Shown: positions 15,909 to 25,419, counted from the stretch's first letter. The stretch: 64,000 bases of DNA from BP-464 sp963825415 (GCA_963825415.1 CAWGTD010000009.1:124001-188000); one strand, 5' to 3'. A program made the numbers and translations. The notes: generated from the letters alone by a model not told the origin.

Positions 15909-16853
15909 TTGCTCTGGGCCATCACGTCGTACTTCAACCCGGCGGCGTACCGCAGCCGGCTGCTGAACTACCGGACCTTTCGCGAGCGCCTGAGCGTTCC
16001 GCTGATCACGGTGGAAGCGGCCCTGGACGGGCGCTTCGAGCTCCAGTCGGGGGATGCGGACATCCTCGTGCAGCGGCCTCTTCACGACGTGCTGTGGCAG
16101 AAGGAGCGGCTCCTGAACGTGGCCCTCGAGTTCCTGCCGCGTGACTGCAGCGAGGTCGCCTGGCTGGATTGCGACGTCGTCTTCGACGGCGACGACTGGC
16201 CGGGGCGGGCGCGCGCCGCACTCGAGACGCATTCGCTCGTCCAGCTGTTCTCGGAGAGGTGCAACCTCGACCGCGAGGCGACCGCGGATCCGGCAGCGTG
16301 GAGCGCCGTCGGCAACTCGGGCGCCCGGTCGATCGCGAGCGTCATGGCGGCCGGCGAAGCCTCGCCCGCTGATCTATACGACCCGGATTCCCCGATTGTC
16401 CGCGGGACCACGACCGGCCTGGCATGGGCCGCGCGCAGGGATTCGCTCGATGGCACGGGGCTCTACGACGCGTGCATCGTCGGCACCGGCGATCGGGCGA
16501 TGGTGTGCGCCGCGATGGGAGAGCCCGGTTACGGCGCGAGGGCGGTGCGGATGACCGCGCGCCACGAGGAGCACTACCGGCGTTGGGCCGCGGGCTTCTC
16601 TGCCGCCATGCGCGGGCGGGTGGGTGGCATCGACGGACGGATCTTCCACCTCTGGCATGGCGACCTCAAGGATCGGAGGTACGGCGAGCGTCATCAGGCG
16701 CTGAGGCGATTCGAGTTCGATCCCTTCACGGACATCGCGGTGAACGGGGACGGGTGCTGGCACTGGGGTACGCCCAAGACGGGCCTGCACGAATACGTCA
16801 GGAACTACTTCATGTCCCGCAGGGAGGACGGCCCCGAGCCCGGCGAGTCGTGA
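15909..16853 (+). CDS. Glycosyltransferase-like protein (GT-A-type, WLDCDVVF motif)
   Basis: 314 residues from TTG 15909, close behind the acetyltransferase. The motif AWLDCDVVFDGDDW looks like a DxD metal/nucleotide-sugar site; other conserved blocks are LVQLFSERCNLDRE, TGLAWAARRD and RIFHLWHGDLKDRRY. Assignment as glycosyltransferase is by fold-like motifs and context. The last 49 bp overlap the convergent GT2 gene. Confidence 0.65.
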   Translation: MLWAITSYFNPAAYRSRLLNYRTFRERLSVPLITVEAALDGRFELQSGDADILVQRPLHDVLWQKERLLNVALEFLPRDCSEVAWLDCDVVFDGDDWPGRARAALETHSLVQLFSERCNLDREATADPAAWSAVGNSGARSIASVMAAGEASPADLYDPDSPIVRGTTTGLAWAARRDSLDGTGLYDACIVGTGDRAMVCAAMGEPGYGARAVRMTARHEEHYRRWAAGFSAAMRGRVGGIDGRIFHLWHGDLKDRRYGERHQALRRFEFDPFTDIAVNGDGCWHWGTPKTGLHEYVRNYFMSRREDGPEPGES

Positions 16854-18013
16854 GGCGGGACGGTCTCGTCGCCGTGGCCCCTCCTCTGCTGAAGCCAGCC
16901 TCGGACGAGCCGGAAGCTGATCGGCGTCGTGCGGGCGAGGAAGCGCGGATCGAGCCACGTCCGCGCGGGCCACAATTGCCGTCCGGCTTCCGTGACATGG
17001 CCCGCGCGCAGCGTCCGCACGGCGCCGTAGCCGTGGAGATACCGCGCGGTGTCCGAATCCTGGGCGGGCCACAGCCGGCCGGCGGCGTTGATCAGCCGGG
17101 AGGCCTCGGTGTCCTCCACCGGAGCGAGCCGCAACTGCCCGAGAACGATCTCGGGTGTGCTCGACAACTCGGGCGCGAGCGCGCAGGCCTCGACAAGTGC
17201 GCGTCTCGTGGCCTCGTGATCGCCGGTCGAGAGCCCCCGAACCGCCTCGACGAGCAGCACCCTCGCCCGCGCGCGGGCGATGAGATCGTCGCGATCGGCG
17301 CGGTCCATACATCGCAGCCGTTCCTCGGCGCGACGGGTGCTGAGTACCACGGCCGGGAGGTACCGGCCCGCTCTGACGCCCCGCTGCTTCAGCCCACCAC
17401 GGGTCGACTGATGGACGATCGTGCGGTGAGGGACCATGCAGAACGGCCCCTGCATCGCCAGACGTAGCCAGAGGTCGGTGTCCTCGAAGACGGGCAGTTG
17501 CTCGTCGAAGCCGCCCGCGGCGCGAAGGGCGTCGGCCCGGATGGCGGTGCACGACGTGTAGCCCACGACGTTGCGCAGCAGGAGGCTCGGGAGCGCGTCG
17601 ACGAGCTCCGCGCGCGCGGCGGGCGTCCGGCCCGCGATCTGAAAGGAAGGACAGCTCGTCGCGAGCACAGCCTGCGGGAAGCGAGCGAGCGCGTCCGTCA
17701 GAAGAGCGAGGTGGTGGGGACGCCAGCGGTTGTCGGAGTCGAGGAAGGCGACGATCTCCCCGCGCGCCATGGCGATGCCGGCGTTGCGAGCGGCCGCCGG
17801 GCCACGGTTTTCCTGCCAGTGATAGCGAAGCCGGCGATCGAGGTCCCGAAGCGCCTGATCCGTGCCGTCGGTCGAGCCGTCGTCGACGACGATCAGCTCG
17901 AAGCGCTCATACGTCTGAGCGAGGATGCTCGCGACGGCCCGGAGAAGGTAATCCCGCCGCTGGTAGGTCGGGACGATGACGCTGACCGTCGCCGACATGC
18001 CGGGCCGCATCAT
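16805..18013 (-). CDS. Family 2 glycosyltransferase
   Basis: 402 residues. GT-A fold: ATVSVIVPTYQRRDYLLRAVASILAQTY, ELIVVDDGSTDGT, the acceptor-binding ENRGPAAARNAGI, the metal-binding DSD in VAFLDSDNRW, and EDTDLWLRLAMQG. A C-terminal domain of about 190 helical residues may serve acceptor recognition. Start at ATG 18013; ATGs at 18010 and 17998 are alternatives. Cytoplasmic, likely in surface-glycan assembly. Confidence 0.87.
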   Translation of the reverse strand: MMRPGMSATVSVIVPTYQRRDYLLRAVASILAQTYERFELIVVDDGSTDGTDQALRDLDRRLRYHWQENRGPAAARNAGIAMARGEIVAFLDSDNRWRPHHLALLTDALARFPQAVLATSCPSFQIAGRTPAARAELVDALPSLLLRNVVGYTSCTAIRADALRAAGGFDEQLPVFEDTDLWLRLAMQGPFCMVPHRTIVHQSTRGGLKQRGVRAGRYLPAVVLSTRRAEERLRCMDRADRDDLIARARARVLLVEAVRGLSTGDHEATRRALVEACALAPELSSTPEIVLGQLRLAPVEDTEASRLINAAGRLWPAQDSDTARYLHGYGAVRTLRAGHVTEAGRQLWPARTWLDPRFLARTTPISFRLVRGWLQQRRGHGDETVPPHDSPGSGPSSLRDMK

Positions 18014-18038
18014 AACCCCGGCAATAGGGTGCGCGGCA

Positions 18039-19157
18039 GTGCCAGGGACGCCCGCCGCGACGCCCGTCGTGCTCGTCAGCACCGCCAAGGCGGGCGGGGC
18101 CGAGCGGGCGCTCGCCAGCCTCGCGCGCCACCTCCCGGCGCTCGGCTTCCGGCCCGTGGCGGTTCTGCTGGAGGAGGGCCCCCTGCGCGAGTGGCTGGTG
18201 GAGGCCGGGTGTCACCAAGTGGTCGCGGCCGAGCCGGGGGCGCCGGTCGCCGAGCTCGTGCGGGGTCTCGTCCGCGCCACCGGCGCGCGAGTCGTGGTGT
18301 CCAACAAGTGGCAGAGCCACGTTCACGGGGGTGCCGCGGCCCTCGCGGAGGGCCTGCCGGCCGTCTGGTGGCAACACGACATCGCCAAGCGGCGGCCGCG
18401 TCACCTGGCGGCGGCGGCGATCCCCGCCGCAGCGATCGTCTGCACGAGCGAACATGCGCTGCGCGCCCAGCGCGCACTCACCCCGGACGGCAACCTCGTG
18501 AAGGTGCACCCCGGCGTGCCCGTCGACGAGATCGCCGCGCGCGCGGGGACGGGAGCGGCGGTGCGGCGGTCGCTGGGCTGGGAGGCCGGCCCGATCGTCG
18601 GCATCGTCGGCCGCGTCGAGCGGGTGAAGCGCCAGCACGTGTTCCTGGAGGCGGCGGCGCTGGTGGCGCGCCGGCGCCCGGACGCCCGCTTCCTGGTCGT
18701 CGGAGGCCCGCCCCTGACCAAAGAGAGCTCCTATCCCGAGGAGGTCCGGCGGCTGGCCGCCGAGCTCGGCATCGCCGACCGTGTCGGTTTCACGGGCCAC
18801 CAGGACGACGTGCCCCCGTGGATCGACGCGATGGACGTGGTGGTCAGCACCACGGACGGGGAGGCGTTCGGCCTCGCGGTCGCCGAGGCAATGGCGCTCG
18901 GCACGCCGGTGGTCGCCGCCGCGGTGGGCGGCCCGACGGAGATCGTCGAGGACGGCGAGTCCGGCCTGCTCGCCCCGCCAGGCCGTGCGGAGGACCTGGC
19001 GGCCGCGATCGGGCGCGTGCTCGACGACGGCGAGCTCGCCGAGCGGCTTGCGCGCGGCGGCCGGCAACGCGCCCGGCTGTTCACCGAGGAGCGCATGGCC
19101 GGCGAGATGGCGGAGCTCTTGCGAACGATCGCGGTTCCGCAGGTGTCTTGCGGCTGA
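18039..19157 (+). CDS. Glycosyltransferase family 4
   Basis: 372 residues from GTG 18039, divergent from the GT2 gene with 25 bp between. GT-B signatures: KAGGAERALASLARHLPALG, a WWQHDIAKRRPRHL region, IVGIVGRVERVKRQHVFLEAAA and the retaining-GT4 E-x7-E motif in DGEAFGLAVAEAMALGTPVVAA. Donor and acceptor are not predictable. Its 3' end overlaps the next start by 10 bp. Confidence 0.9.
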   Translation: MPGTPAATPVVLVSTAKAGGAERALASLARHLPALGFRPVAVLLEEGPLREWLVEAGCHQVVAAEPGAPVAELVRGLVRATGARVVVSNKWQSHVHGGAAALAEGLPAVWWQHDIAKRRPRHLAAAAIPAAAIVCTSEHALRAQRALTPDGNLVKVHPGVPVDEIAARAGTGAAVRRSLGWEAGPIVGIVGRVERVKRQHVFLEAAALVARRRPDARFLVVGGPPLTKESSYPEEVRRLAAELGIADRVGFTGHQDDVPPWIDAMDVVVSTTDGEAFGLAVAEAMALGTPVVAAAVGGPTEIVEDGESGLLAPPGRAEDLAAAIGRVLDDGELAERLARGGRQRARLFTEERMAGEMAELLRTIAVPQVSCG

Positions 19158-20743
19158 TCGCGCTCGTCCGCCGAGCGATGCTCGCCACGGGCCGCGGGCC
19201 GCTGCGGCGGGTCTGGGTGGCCGCACAGTTCGTCTTCCTCCGTGCGCTGGCCGGATGGCTGCGCCTCGGTACCCGTTCCGCCTCGGTCTATCTGCGCCGC
19301 AGCGCCGTGAGCGGCGACTACGTCTTCGGCGTCTCCGACGTCGATCTCGCGTTGATCGCGCCGCGGGCCACTGACGTAGAGCGAGCGCGGCGCCGTCACG
19401 AGCGGCTGTGCGCGCTGCTTCCGCCGCTGCGCGACTTTCTCGACCTCGGGACCTACGAGGAGGCGGCCCTCGGTCGTGCGGTGGGCTCGTCGATCCTCAC
19501 CTACCCGGACGGCTCGGCCTATTGGAGCAATGCGGAACCCGGCGCGGAGTTGTGGCTCCTGAAGCGCCCGGGCATCCATCGGCCGCTCGCCGACTGGCGG
19601 CGACTGGCCGGCCGGGATCGGAGGCCCCACGTCGGCGAGTACGGCGCGCAGGAACGCCGGATCGCCGGCTGGCTGGAGCTGGGCGTGTGGTGGAGCTACG
19701 CGGTGACGGCCGCCCGCCGAGGCGGCGAGCCCGACGCGCGCTCGTGCGCGAAGCACGTCGCCGAGACGGCCCGGATCGGCCTGTGGCTGGAGCACGGCGA
19801 GGAGGCCCGCTCGCGGGGCGAGGCGCTGCGGACCGCCCTGCTGCACCTGCCCGAGGAGGCGCCCGCGCTGGAGCTGGCGCTGCACCAGCTGGAGGCGCCG
19901 CCGGGCTCGCCGGGGCGCCTCGACGACGTCCTGCCGTTCATGGTGCGCCAGTCGGAGCGCATCGCGCGCCTGCTCGCCGCCGAGGTCAACGGGGCCGGCG
20001 CGACCGCGGTTCGCCTCGTGGGCGGCGACCCCGCGGAGCTGGTGCTGGCCCCCGGCGCCCTGGATCAGGTGTCCCGGCCGCTGCCGCTGGTCGACTGGGT
20101 GGCTCGCGCAGCGTCGTGGCTTCCCGACGAAGCCTTCGGCGTCATGGGCCTGGACCCGACCCGCGCCGCCGACCTCTGCGCCGCGGCGCGCCCCGGCGGC
20201 GGCGTGGAGCCCGCGCTCGAGGCCGACGGGCTGCTGATCTTCCCGCGCGGTCGCTGGGGCTCGCTACGCACGCTGCAGTGCGCGGTCAGCGAGCCCGTCA
20301 CGTTCGCACTGCTGGAGGGCCGCGCCGAGGCCGGATTCCCGGAGGTGCCCGGCTGGTCGGCGCGCGACTGCGCGCGGCGCGCCGTGGCGGAGCAGGCCGG
20401 GTGGCTGGCGACGATGCCGGAGGCGATCTCGGCGGAGCTCCGCCGGGACCACCCCGACTACGTCGCCGCCGCTCCCGCCACCCGGGCCCTGGGCGGGCTG
20501 CTTTCCGCGACGCGCGCGGCCCTCTTCCTCGAGAGCCTCGATGCCGGTGACCCCGAGCTCGCGCTCTCGGTGGCGGCCGCGGGGCGATGCCTGGCAACCC
20601 ACCATCCCGGCATGCGCGGGGTCTACGAGGAGGCCTACGGGCACTACCGGACCGCGCGCGCGGGCGGAGCCGAGCCGCCGCCGGAGGCGGTACGGGGGCT
20701 GCGCGACGCCGTCCGGCGCCTGCCGACGTACGCGCGCGGCTGA
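19148..20743 (+). CDS. Nucleotidyltransferase-fold protein in glycan cluster
   Basis: 531 residues from TTG 19148 (an internal ATG at 19178 is possible). The N-terminal region has a minimal nucleotidyltransferase motif: SGDYVFGVSDVDLALI (SGS-like turn then D-x-D). The rest is mostly helical and resembles no family I can name. Coupled to the GT4 gene by a 10-bp overlap, so probably in the same pathway. Whether it transfers nucleotides is unproven. Confidence 0.6.
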   Translation: MRLIALVRRAMLATGRGPLRRVWVAAQFVFLRALAGWLRLGTRSASVYLRRSAVSGDYVFGVSDVDLALIAPRATDVERARRRHERLCALLPPLRDFLDLGTYEEAALGRAVGSSILTYPDGSAYWSNAEPGAELWLLKRPGIHRPLADWRRLAGRDRRPHVGEYGAQERRIAGWLELGVWWSYAVTAARRGGEPDARSCAKHVAETARIGLWLEHGEEARSRGEALRTALLHLPEEAPALELALHQLEAPPGSPGRLDDVLPFMVRQSERIARLLAAEVNGAGATAVRLVGGDPAELVLAPGALDQVSRPLPLVDWVARAASWLPDEAFGVMGLDPTRAADLCAAARPGGGVEPALEADGLLIFPRGRWGSLRTLQCAVSEPVTFALLEGRAEAGFPEVPGWSARDCARRAVAEQAGWLATMPEAISAELRRDHPDYVAAAPATRALGGLLSATRAALFLESLDAGDPELALSVAAAGRCLATHHPGMRGVYEEAYGHYRTARAGGAEPPPEAVRGLRDAVRRLPTYARG

Positions 20744-20761
20744 CGTGGAATCCTGAGCCTC

Positions 20762-21931
20762 GTGGCGCAGACCTACGAGCGGTATCGCGAGGCGCTCGCG
20801 GACCTCGACCCGCCGTTCGCCTTCGTCGACCTCGACGCGTTCTGGGCGAACGCCGCCGACCTCGAGCGCCGGGCCGCGGGCACGCCGCTGCGCCTGGCCT
20901 CGAAGTCCGTCCGCTGCCGCGAACTTCAGCGCCGCGTCCTGGAGCGGCCCGGGTGGCAGGGGCAGATGACCTTCACGCTCGCCGAGTCGCTGTGGCTGGG
21001 CGAGCATGGCTTCGACGATCTGCTGCTCGCCTACCCCACGACGGACCGTGGCGCGCTCGCGGACCTGCGCAACCATCGGTCGCGGCCGATCCTGATGGTC
21101 GATTGCATCGAGCATCTCGACCTGATCGGCGCGGGCGAGCCGGCGGTGCGCGTCTGCATCGACGTCGACCTGTCGTGGTGGGCGTTCGGCGGGCGCCTGA
21201 AGGTCGGCGCGGCGCGCTCGCCGATCCGCACCCCCGACCAGGCGGCCGCGCTGGCCGGAGAAATAGAGCGCCGGCCGGGGATCGAGCTGGCCGCGATCAT
21301 GGGCTACGAGGCGCAGATCGCCGGCGTCGGCGACAACCCGCCTTCGCGTGTGCGCGGCATGGCGATCCGCTGGATGCGGCGCCGGTCGGTGGCCGAGCTC
21401 GCCGAGCGTCGCGCCGCGGTCGTGGCGGCCGTGGAGCGCGTCACGGGCCGCGCGCTGATCGTCAACGGCGGCGGCACGGGCAGCATCGAGAGCACCACCG
21501 GCGAGTCCGTGATCACCGAGGTGACCGCCGGGTCCGGCCTCTACGCGCCCGCGCTGTTCGACCACTACACCTCTTTCGACGCGCGCCCCGCGGCGTTCTA
21601 CGCGCTGCCGGTCGTCCGCCGGCCGGGGCGCGGCGTGGTCACGGCGCTGGGCGGGGGCTACCTCGCCTCCGGCCCCGCCGACGCCCTTCGCCTACCGGTC
21701 CCCGCACTGCCCGAGGGCCTGCAGCTCGACAAGCTCGAGGGCGCGGGCGAGGTCCAGACCCCGCTGCGCGGCGCGGCCGCCGACGGCCTTCAGATCGGCG
21801 ACAGCGTCTACATGCGCCACTCCAAGGCGGGCGAGCTCTGCGAGCGCTTCGACTGCCTGCACCTGATCGAGGGCGACTGCGTCGTCGAGGCGGTGCCCAC
21901 CTACCGCGGCGAGGGGAAGACCTTCCTCTAG
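20762..21931 (+). CDS. PLP-dependent amino acid deaminase/aldolase (alanine racemase N-terminal fold, DSD/D-threonine aldolase type)
   Basis: 389 residues from GTG 20762. Fold-type III PLP enzyme: the probable PLP lysine is in LRLASKSVRCREL near residue 45. A second conserved block is VNGGGTGSIEST, and the C-terminal beta-domain ends VEAVPTYRGEGKTFL with metal-site-like residues (MRHSKAGELCERFD). Such proteins act on D-serine, D-threonine or similar amino acids. It is convergent with the FAD lactone oxidase 6 bp away, a pairing I have seen in actinobacteria. Confidence 0.82.
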   Translation: MAQTYERYREALADLDPPFAFVDLDAFWANAADLERRAAGTPLRLASKSVRCRELQRRVLERPGWQGQMTFTLAESLWLGEHGFDDLLLAYPTTDRGALADLRNHRSRPILMVDCIEHLDLIGAGEPAVRVCIDVDLSWWAFGGRLKVGAARSPIRTPDQAAALAGEIERRPGIELAAIMGYEAQIAGVGDNPPSRVRGMAIRWMRRRSVAELAERRAAVVAAVERVTGRALIVNGGGTGSIESTTGESVITEVTAGSGLYAPALFDHYTSFDARPAAFYALPVVRRPGRGVVTALGGGYLASGPADALRLPVPALPEGLQLDKLEGAGEVQTPLRGAAADGLQIGDSVYMRHSKAGELCERFDCLHLIEGDCVVEAVPTYRGEGKTFL

Positions 21932-21937
21932 CCCGGG

Positions 21938-23224
21938 CTACTCGCCGAGCACGCGCCGCACGCCGTCGTTGGCGAACACCCGGTCGCGGTCGAAGCGGTC
22001 GCGGACGGCGGCGAACTGCGCCCAGCCGGGGTAGCGCGGCGCGAGCGTCTCGGCGGTCTGGGTGTTGCGCTTGCCCCAGTGCGGCCGGCCGCCGTAGCCA
22101 TCGAAGATCTCCTCGACGACGGCGAAGAACTCCTCGAACGGCATGCCCTTGAACTGGTGGACGGCGATGTAACAGGTGTCGCGGCCGTGGGCGGGGGAGA
22201 GCAGGGCGTCGTCGCCGGCGACGAAGCGCACCTCGAACGGAAAGCCGGTGGGGATGCGGCGCTCGGCGACCGTGGCGAGCACCTGCTCGACCGCCTCGCG
22301 CCCGACCTCGCGCGGCAGCGCGTACTCCATCTCGGTGAAGCGCACGCCGCGCCGGCTCGCGTAGACGCGATAGGCGAGGTCGCGCCGCTCGCCGCGCGAA
22401 GCCAGCTTCATCATCGCGCGGTTCAGCGACGGCACCGCTCGCGGGAGCCGGCGACCGACGCGGCAGAACGCACCCAGCACCGCGTTCTCGAGCACCTCCT
22501 CCTGGAACCGCGCGCGCCACAGCGGCGTGGCGTCGACTTCGGCGCCCACCCGAACCGTGCGGCGGACCATCGTCGTGTTGGTGTGCGGGAAGGCGAACAG
22601 CTCGAAGTGGTCGTGCTCGGCCACGAGCTCGTCGAGGCGCGCGAGCGTCGCGTCGGTCGGGCGCGGCTCGTCGACGCGTTCCAGGCCGTAGAGCGGCACG
22701 CAGCGCAGCGTCACCTCGGTGACCACGCCCAGCGCCCCCAGCGAGACCCGCGCTGCGCGCAGCTCGTCGCCGTCGACGACGTCGACCACGTCGCCGCGGC
22801 CGTCGACGATCCGCATCGCCGCGACGTTCGCCGAGAGGTTGCGGAACGCCGCGCCCGTCCCGTGGGTCCCGGTCGCCAGCGCGCCGGCCACGGTCTGGGC
22901 GTCGATGTCGCCCTGGTTCTCGAGCGCGAGCCCGCGTGCCGCGAGCTCCGGGCCGAGCGCATGCAAGGTCATGCCGGCCTGCACCCGCGCAAGGCCGCTG
23001 GACGCATCGGCCTCGACCAGCCGGTTCAGCCCGTCGAGGCGCATCAGGATCCCGTCGGTCGGCACGAGGTCGGAGAACGAGTGCCCGGCACCGACGACCC
23101 GCAGCGTCAGGCCGCGCTCGCGCGCGCTCCGCACCGCGGCGACGACTGCGGCCTCGTCAGCGGCGGCGATCAGCTCGCGCGGAATGCAGCGGCGGTCGCC
23201 TGTCCAGTTGGACCACTCGGGCAT
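21938..23224 (-). CDS. FAD-linked D-arabinono-1,4-lactone oxidase-type oxidoreductase
   Basis: 428 residues from ATG 23224. VAO/PCMH family: the FAD domain at residues 15-180 has the flavin-linking motif VVGAGHSFSDL (His often covalently bound) and GTHGTG. The C-terminal ALO domain has the signature PHWGKRN. Aldonolactone or related sugar-alcohol oxidation is expected; physiological substrate unknown. Confidence 0.88.
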   Translation of the reverse strand: MPEWSNWTGDRRCIPRELIAAADEAAVVAAVRSARERGLTLRVVGAGHSFSDLVPTDGILMRLDGLNRLVEADASSGLARVQAGMTLHALGPELAARGLALENQGDIDAQTVAGALATGTHGTGAAFRNLSANVAAMRIVDGRGDVVDVVDGDELRAARVSLGALGVVTEVTLRCVPLYGLERVDEPRPTDATLARLDELVAEHDHFELFAFPHTNTTMVRRTVRVGAEVDATPLWRARFQEEVLENAVLGAFCRVGRRLPRAVPSLNRAMMKLASRGERRDLAYRVYASRRGVRFTEMEYALPREVGREAVEQVLATVAERRIPTGFPFEVRFVAGDDALLSPAHGRDTCYIAVHQFKGMPFEEFFAVVEEIFDGYGGRPHWGKRNTQTAETLAPRYPGWAQFAAVRDRFDRDRVFANDGVRRVLGE

Positions 23225-23225
23225 G

Positions 23226-23435
23226 TCACGCCCGCGGGCTGAGCTGGACGATCGGGATCGTCCGATTCGCCTTCGCCGCGTCGCGGCGATACGTCGCATA
23301 GGGCGCGAAGACGCGGACGTCGGGGTGCGCGCGGAGATCGTGGAACCACGCGGGGTGCTTCTCGGCTCCTGCCTTCGAGGCGACGATCGTCACCCGATCT
23401 CCGTCGTGGAAGTAGATGACCGCGTTGCGTCGCAC
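23226..23435 (-). pseudogene. Remnant of a deazaflavin-dependent nitroreductase family gene
   Basis: The conserved middle block (NAVIYFHDGDRVTIVAS, HPAWFHDLRAHPDVRV) is joined directly to the C-terminal block (ATYRRDAAKANRTIPIVQLSPR). In family members about 30-40 residues lie between these, and a further 40-60 precede the first block. Here the N-terminal part runs into the 3' end of the neighbouring oxidoreductase gene. So both the start and an internal segment are missing. It is squeezed between the lactone oxidase (1 bp away) and the MDR oxidoreductase. Confidence 0.7.
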
Positions 23436-23445
23436 TTCAGCCGGC

Positions 23446-24459
23446 TCATGGTTGCTGCAGGGCGAGGACCAGCTTGCCCGTGTTCTCTCCCTTGAAAAGC
23501 CGCAGCAGGACTTCGGGGAACTGGGCGACGTCGCCCTCGACGACGTCCTCGCGCGATTGCAGCTCACCGCTCTTCAGCCAGGCCGCGAGCTGTGCGCTCG
23601 CCTCCGGGAAGCGGGCGGCGTAGTCGAAGATCACGAAGCCGGTCATCGACGCGCGGTTGACGAGCAGCTGCATGTAGTTGGCGGGCCCGGACATCGCCTC
23701 GGTCGCGTTGTACTGCGAGATCGCGCCGCTGAGCACCACGCGCGCGCCGCGCGCGAGGCGCAGCAACACCTGGTCGAGCACCTCGCCGCCGACGTTGTCG
23801 AAGAAGACATTGACGCGGTCGGGAGCGTGCTCCTTCAGCTGCGCCCGCAGGTCGCCCGCCTTGTAGTCGATCGCGCCGTCGAAGCCGAGCTCGTCGACCA
23901 GCCAGCGGCACTTGTCCGGCCCGCCGGCGATTCCGATCGCCCGAGCTCCCTTGATGCGTGCGATCTGCCCGACCACGCTGCCGACCGAACCGGCCGCACC
24001 GGAGACCACGACGGTCTCGCCCGGCTCGACGCCCGCGACATCGAGCAGCCCGAAGTACGCCGTCAGCCCGCTGATGCCCAGGGCCCCGAGGTGCACGGGC
24101 GCGGGAGCAAGCTCGGTGTCGACCGCCGTCACCGCGCCGCCATCCGCCACGGCGAAGCGCTGCACGCCGAAGACGCCTTGGACGTGGTCGCCGACCGCGT
24201 GGCCGGGGTGGTTGGAGTCGATGACCCGCCCGATCCCCGCGGCGCGCATCACCTCGCCGATGTCCACGGGCGGGATGTAGGAGCGCCCGGCGTTCATCCA
24301 GCCGCGCATCGCGGGGTCGAGCGAGAGGTACTCGACCTGGACCCGCACCTGCCCGTCGGCGGGCTCGGGGGCCGGCTCCTCGACGTAGTCCCAGTCGGAC
24401 TCCTTGGGCAGCCCGACCGGGCGGGCCGCCAGCCGGCACTGGGCGTTGACGAGCGCCAT
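23446..24459 (-). CDS. NADP-dependent zinc-free medium-chain oxidoreductase (CurA/prostaglandin-reductase type)
   Basis: 337 residues. The N-terminal GroES-like domain (LSLDPAMRGWMN, the leukotriene B4 12-hydroxydehydrogenase/CurA signature) lacks zinc cysteines. The Rossmann domain has VVVSGAAGSVGSVVGQIA and FFDNVGGEVLDQVL, and GENTGKLVL is at the C-terminus. Expected to reduce enone or quinone double bonds with NADPH. Complete and well conserved. Confidence 0.93.
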   Translation of the reverse strand: MALVNAQCRLAARPVGLPKESDWDYVEEPAPEPADGQVRVQVEYLSLDPAMRGWMNAGRSYIPPVDIGEVMRAAGIGRVIDSNHPGHAVGDHVQGVFGVQRFAVADGGAVTAVDTELAPAPVHLGALGISGLTAYFGLLDVAGVEPGETVVVSGAAGSVGSVVGQIARIKGARAIGIAGGPDKCRWLVDELGFDGAIDYKAGDLRAQLKEHAPDRVNVFFDNVGGEVLDQVLLRLARGARVVLSGAISQYNATEAMSGPANYMQLLVNRASMTGFVIFDYAARFPEASAQLAAWLKSGELQSREDVVEGDVAQFPEVLLRLFKGENTGKLVLALQQP

Positions 24460-24491
24460 CGCTCGGACGCTACACCTGTTTGATTGAGCGA

Positions 24492-25079
24492 ATGACGCAG
24501 AGGTCGGAGGTCGCGTGGCTGGTCGACGAGCACCTGCCGGCCGCCCCTTGTCGTGTGCTCGAGATCGGGTGCGGGGCCGGCGAGCTCGCGCGCGAACTGG
24601 CGGGCCAGGGCTACGCGGTCGTCGCGATCGACCCGGCGGCGCCGGCCGGCGACATCTTTCGCGCCGAGTCGCTCGAGCAGTTCAACGACCCCGACCGCTT
24701 CGACGCCGTCGTCGCGAGCCGGTCGCTGCACCACATCGCGAACCTCGATGCCGCGGTGGCGAAGATCGCGACGCTCGTGCGCCCCGACGGGCGGCTGCTG
24801 GTCCACGAGCACGCATGGGAGCGCTTCGACGATGCCACGGCGCGCTGGTATCTCGAGCAGGGCGGGCGCGCAAAGGACTGGCGGCAGCACCACCGCGACC
24901 TCCACACATCCGAGGCGATGCTTGCCGCGCTGGCGCGCTCGTTCACCCGGCTTCACTTCGCCTGGGCGCCCTACCTCTGCGGCGAGCTCGGTATCCCGCC
25001 CGACGAGGAGCGGGCGCTGATCGAAACAGGTGCCATCCAGGCGACGGGCTTCTCGTACGTCGGCGCCTCTGCCGGGTAG
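24492..25079 (+). CDS. SAM-dependent methyltransferase (class I)
   Basis: About 195 residues; a TTG at 24480 would add four. SAM-binding motif I is VLEIGCGAGELARELA, acidic motif II VVAIDPAA, and motif III FDAVVASRSLHHIANLD. Small Methyltransf_11-type enzyme with unknown acceptor. The short gap to the cupin gene (10 bp) suggests co-expression. Confidence 0.88.
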   Translation: MTQRSEVAWLVDEHLPAAPCRVLEIGCGAGELARELAGQGYAVVAIDPAAPAGDIFRAESLEQFNDPDRFDAVVASRSLHHIANLDAAVAKIATLVRPDGRLLVHEHAWERFDDATARWYLEQGGRAKDWRQHHRDLHTSEAMLAALARSFTRLHFAWAPYLCGELGIPPDEERALIETGAIQATGFSYVGASAG

Positions 25080-25089
25080 CGTCGCGCGC

Positions 25090-25419
25090 ATGGCATCTGT
25101 CATCCCCATCGCCGACCTGCGGCGCAGCCCGACGGCGGCGCTGTTCGAGGGCCGCGACGAGATCGCGGCATCGATCTTCATCACCGAGTACGCCCGCGGC
25201 CAGGGCCCGGACCTGCACCTGCATCCCTATCCGGAGGCGTTCGTCGTGCTGACCGGCACCGCGCGATTCACGGCCGGCGACGAGCAGCTCGTCGTCGAGG
25301 CGGGCCACGTCGTGGTCGTCCCCGAGCAGACTCCGCACGGGTTCAAGTGCCACGCCGACGACACGCTGCGAGTGGTCAGCGTCCACCCGAACCCGACCGT
25401 CGAGCAGACCGACCTCTAG
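25090..25419 (+). CDS. Small cupin-domain protein
   Basis: 109 residues, single cupin barrel. Motif 1 is GPDLHLHPYPEAFVVLTG with two His and Glu; motif 2 is VVVPEQTPHGFKC with the third His. Metal binding likely; role unknown. Its TAG lies in a CTAG palindrome shared with the stop of the convergent membrane-protein gene. Confidence 0.9.
   Translation: MASVIPIADLRRSPTAALFEGRDEIAASIFITEYARGQGPDLHLHPYPEAFVVLTGTARFTAGDEQLVVEAGHVVVVPEQTPHGFKCHADDTLRVVSVHPNPTVEQTDL

Noticed and set aside
17498..19147. N-terminal extension of the nucleotidyltransferase-fold frame
   Set aside because: It overlaps the GT4 and GT2 genes and is low-complexity Arg/Gly; the TTG at 19148 is the plausible start.
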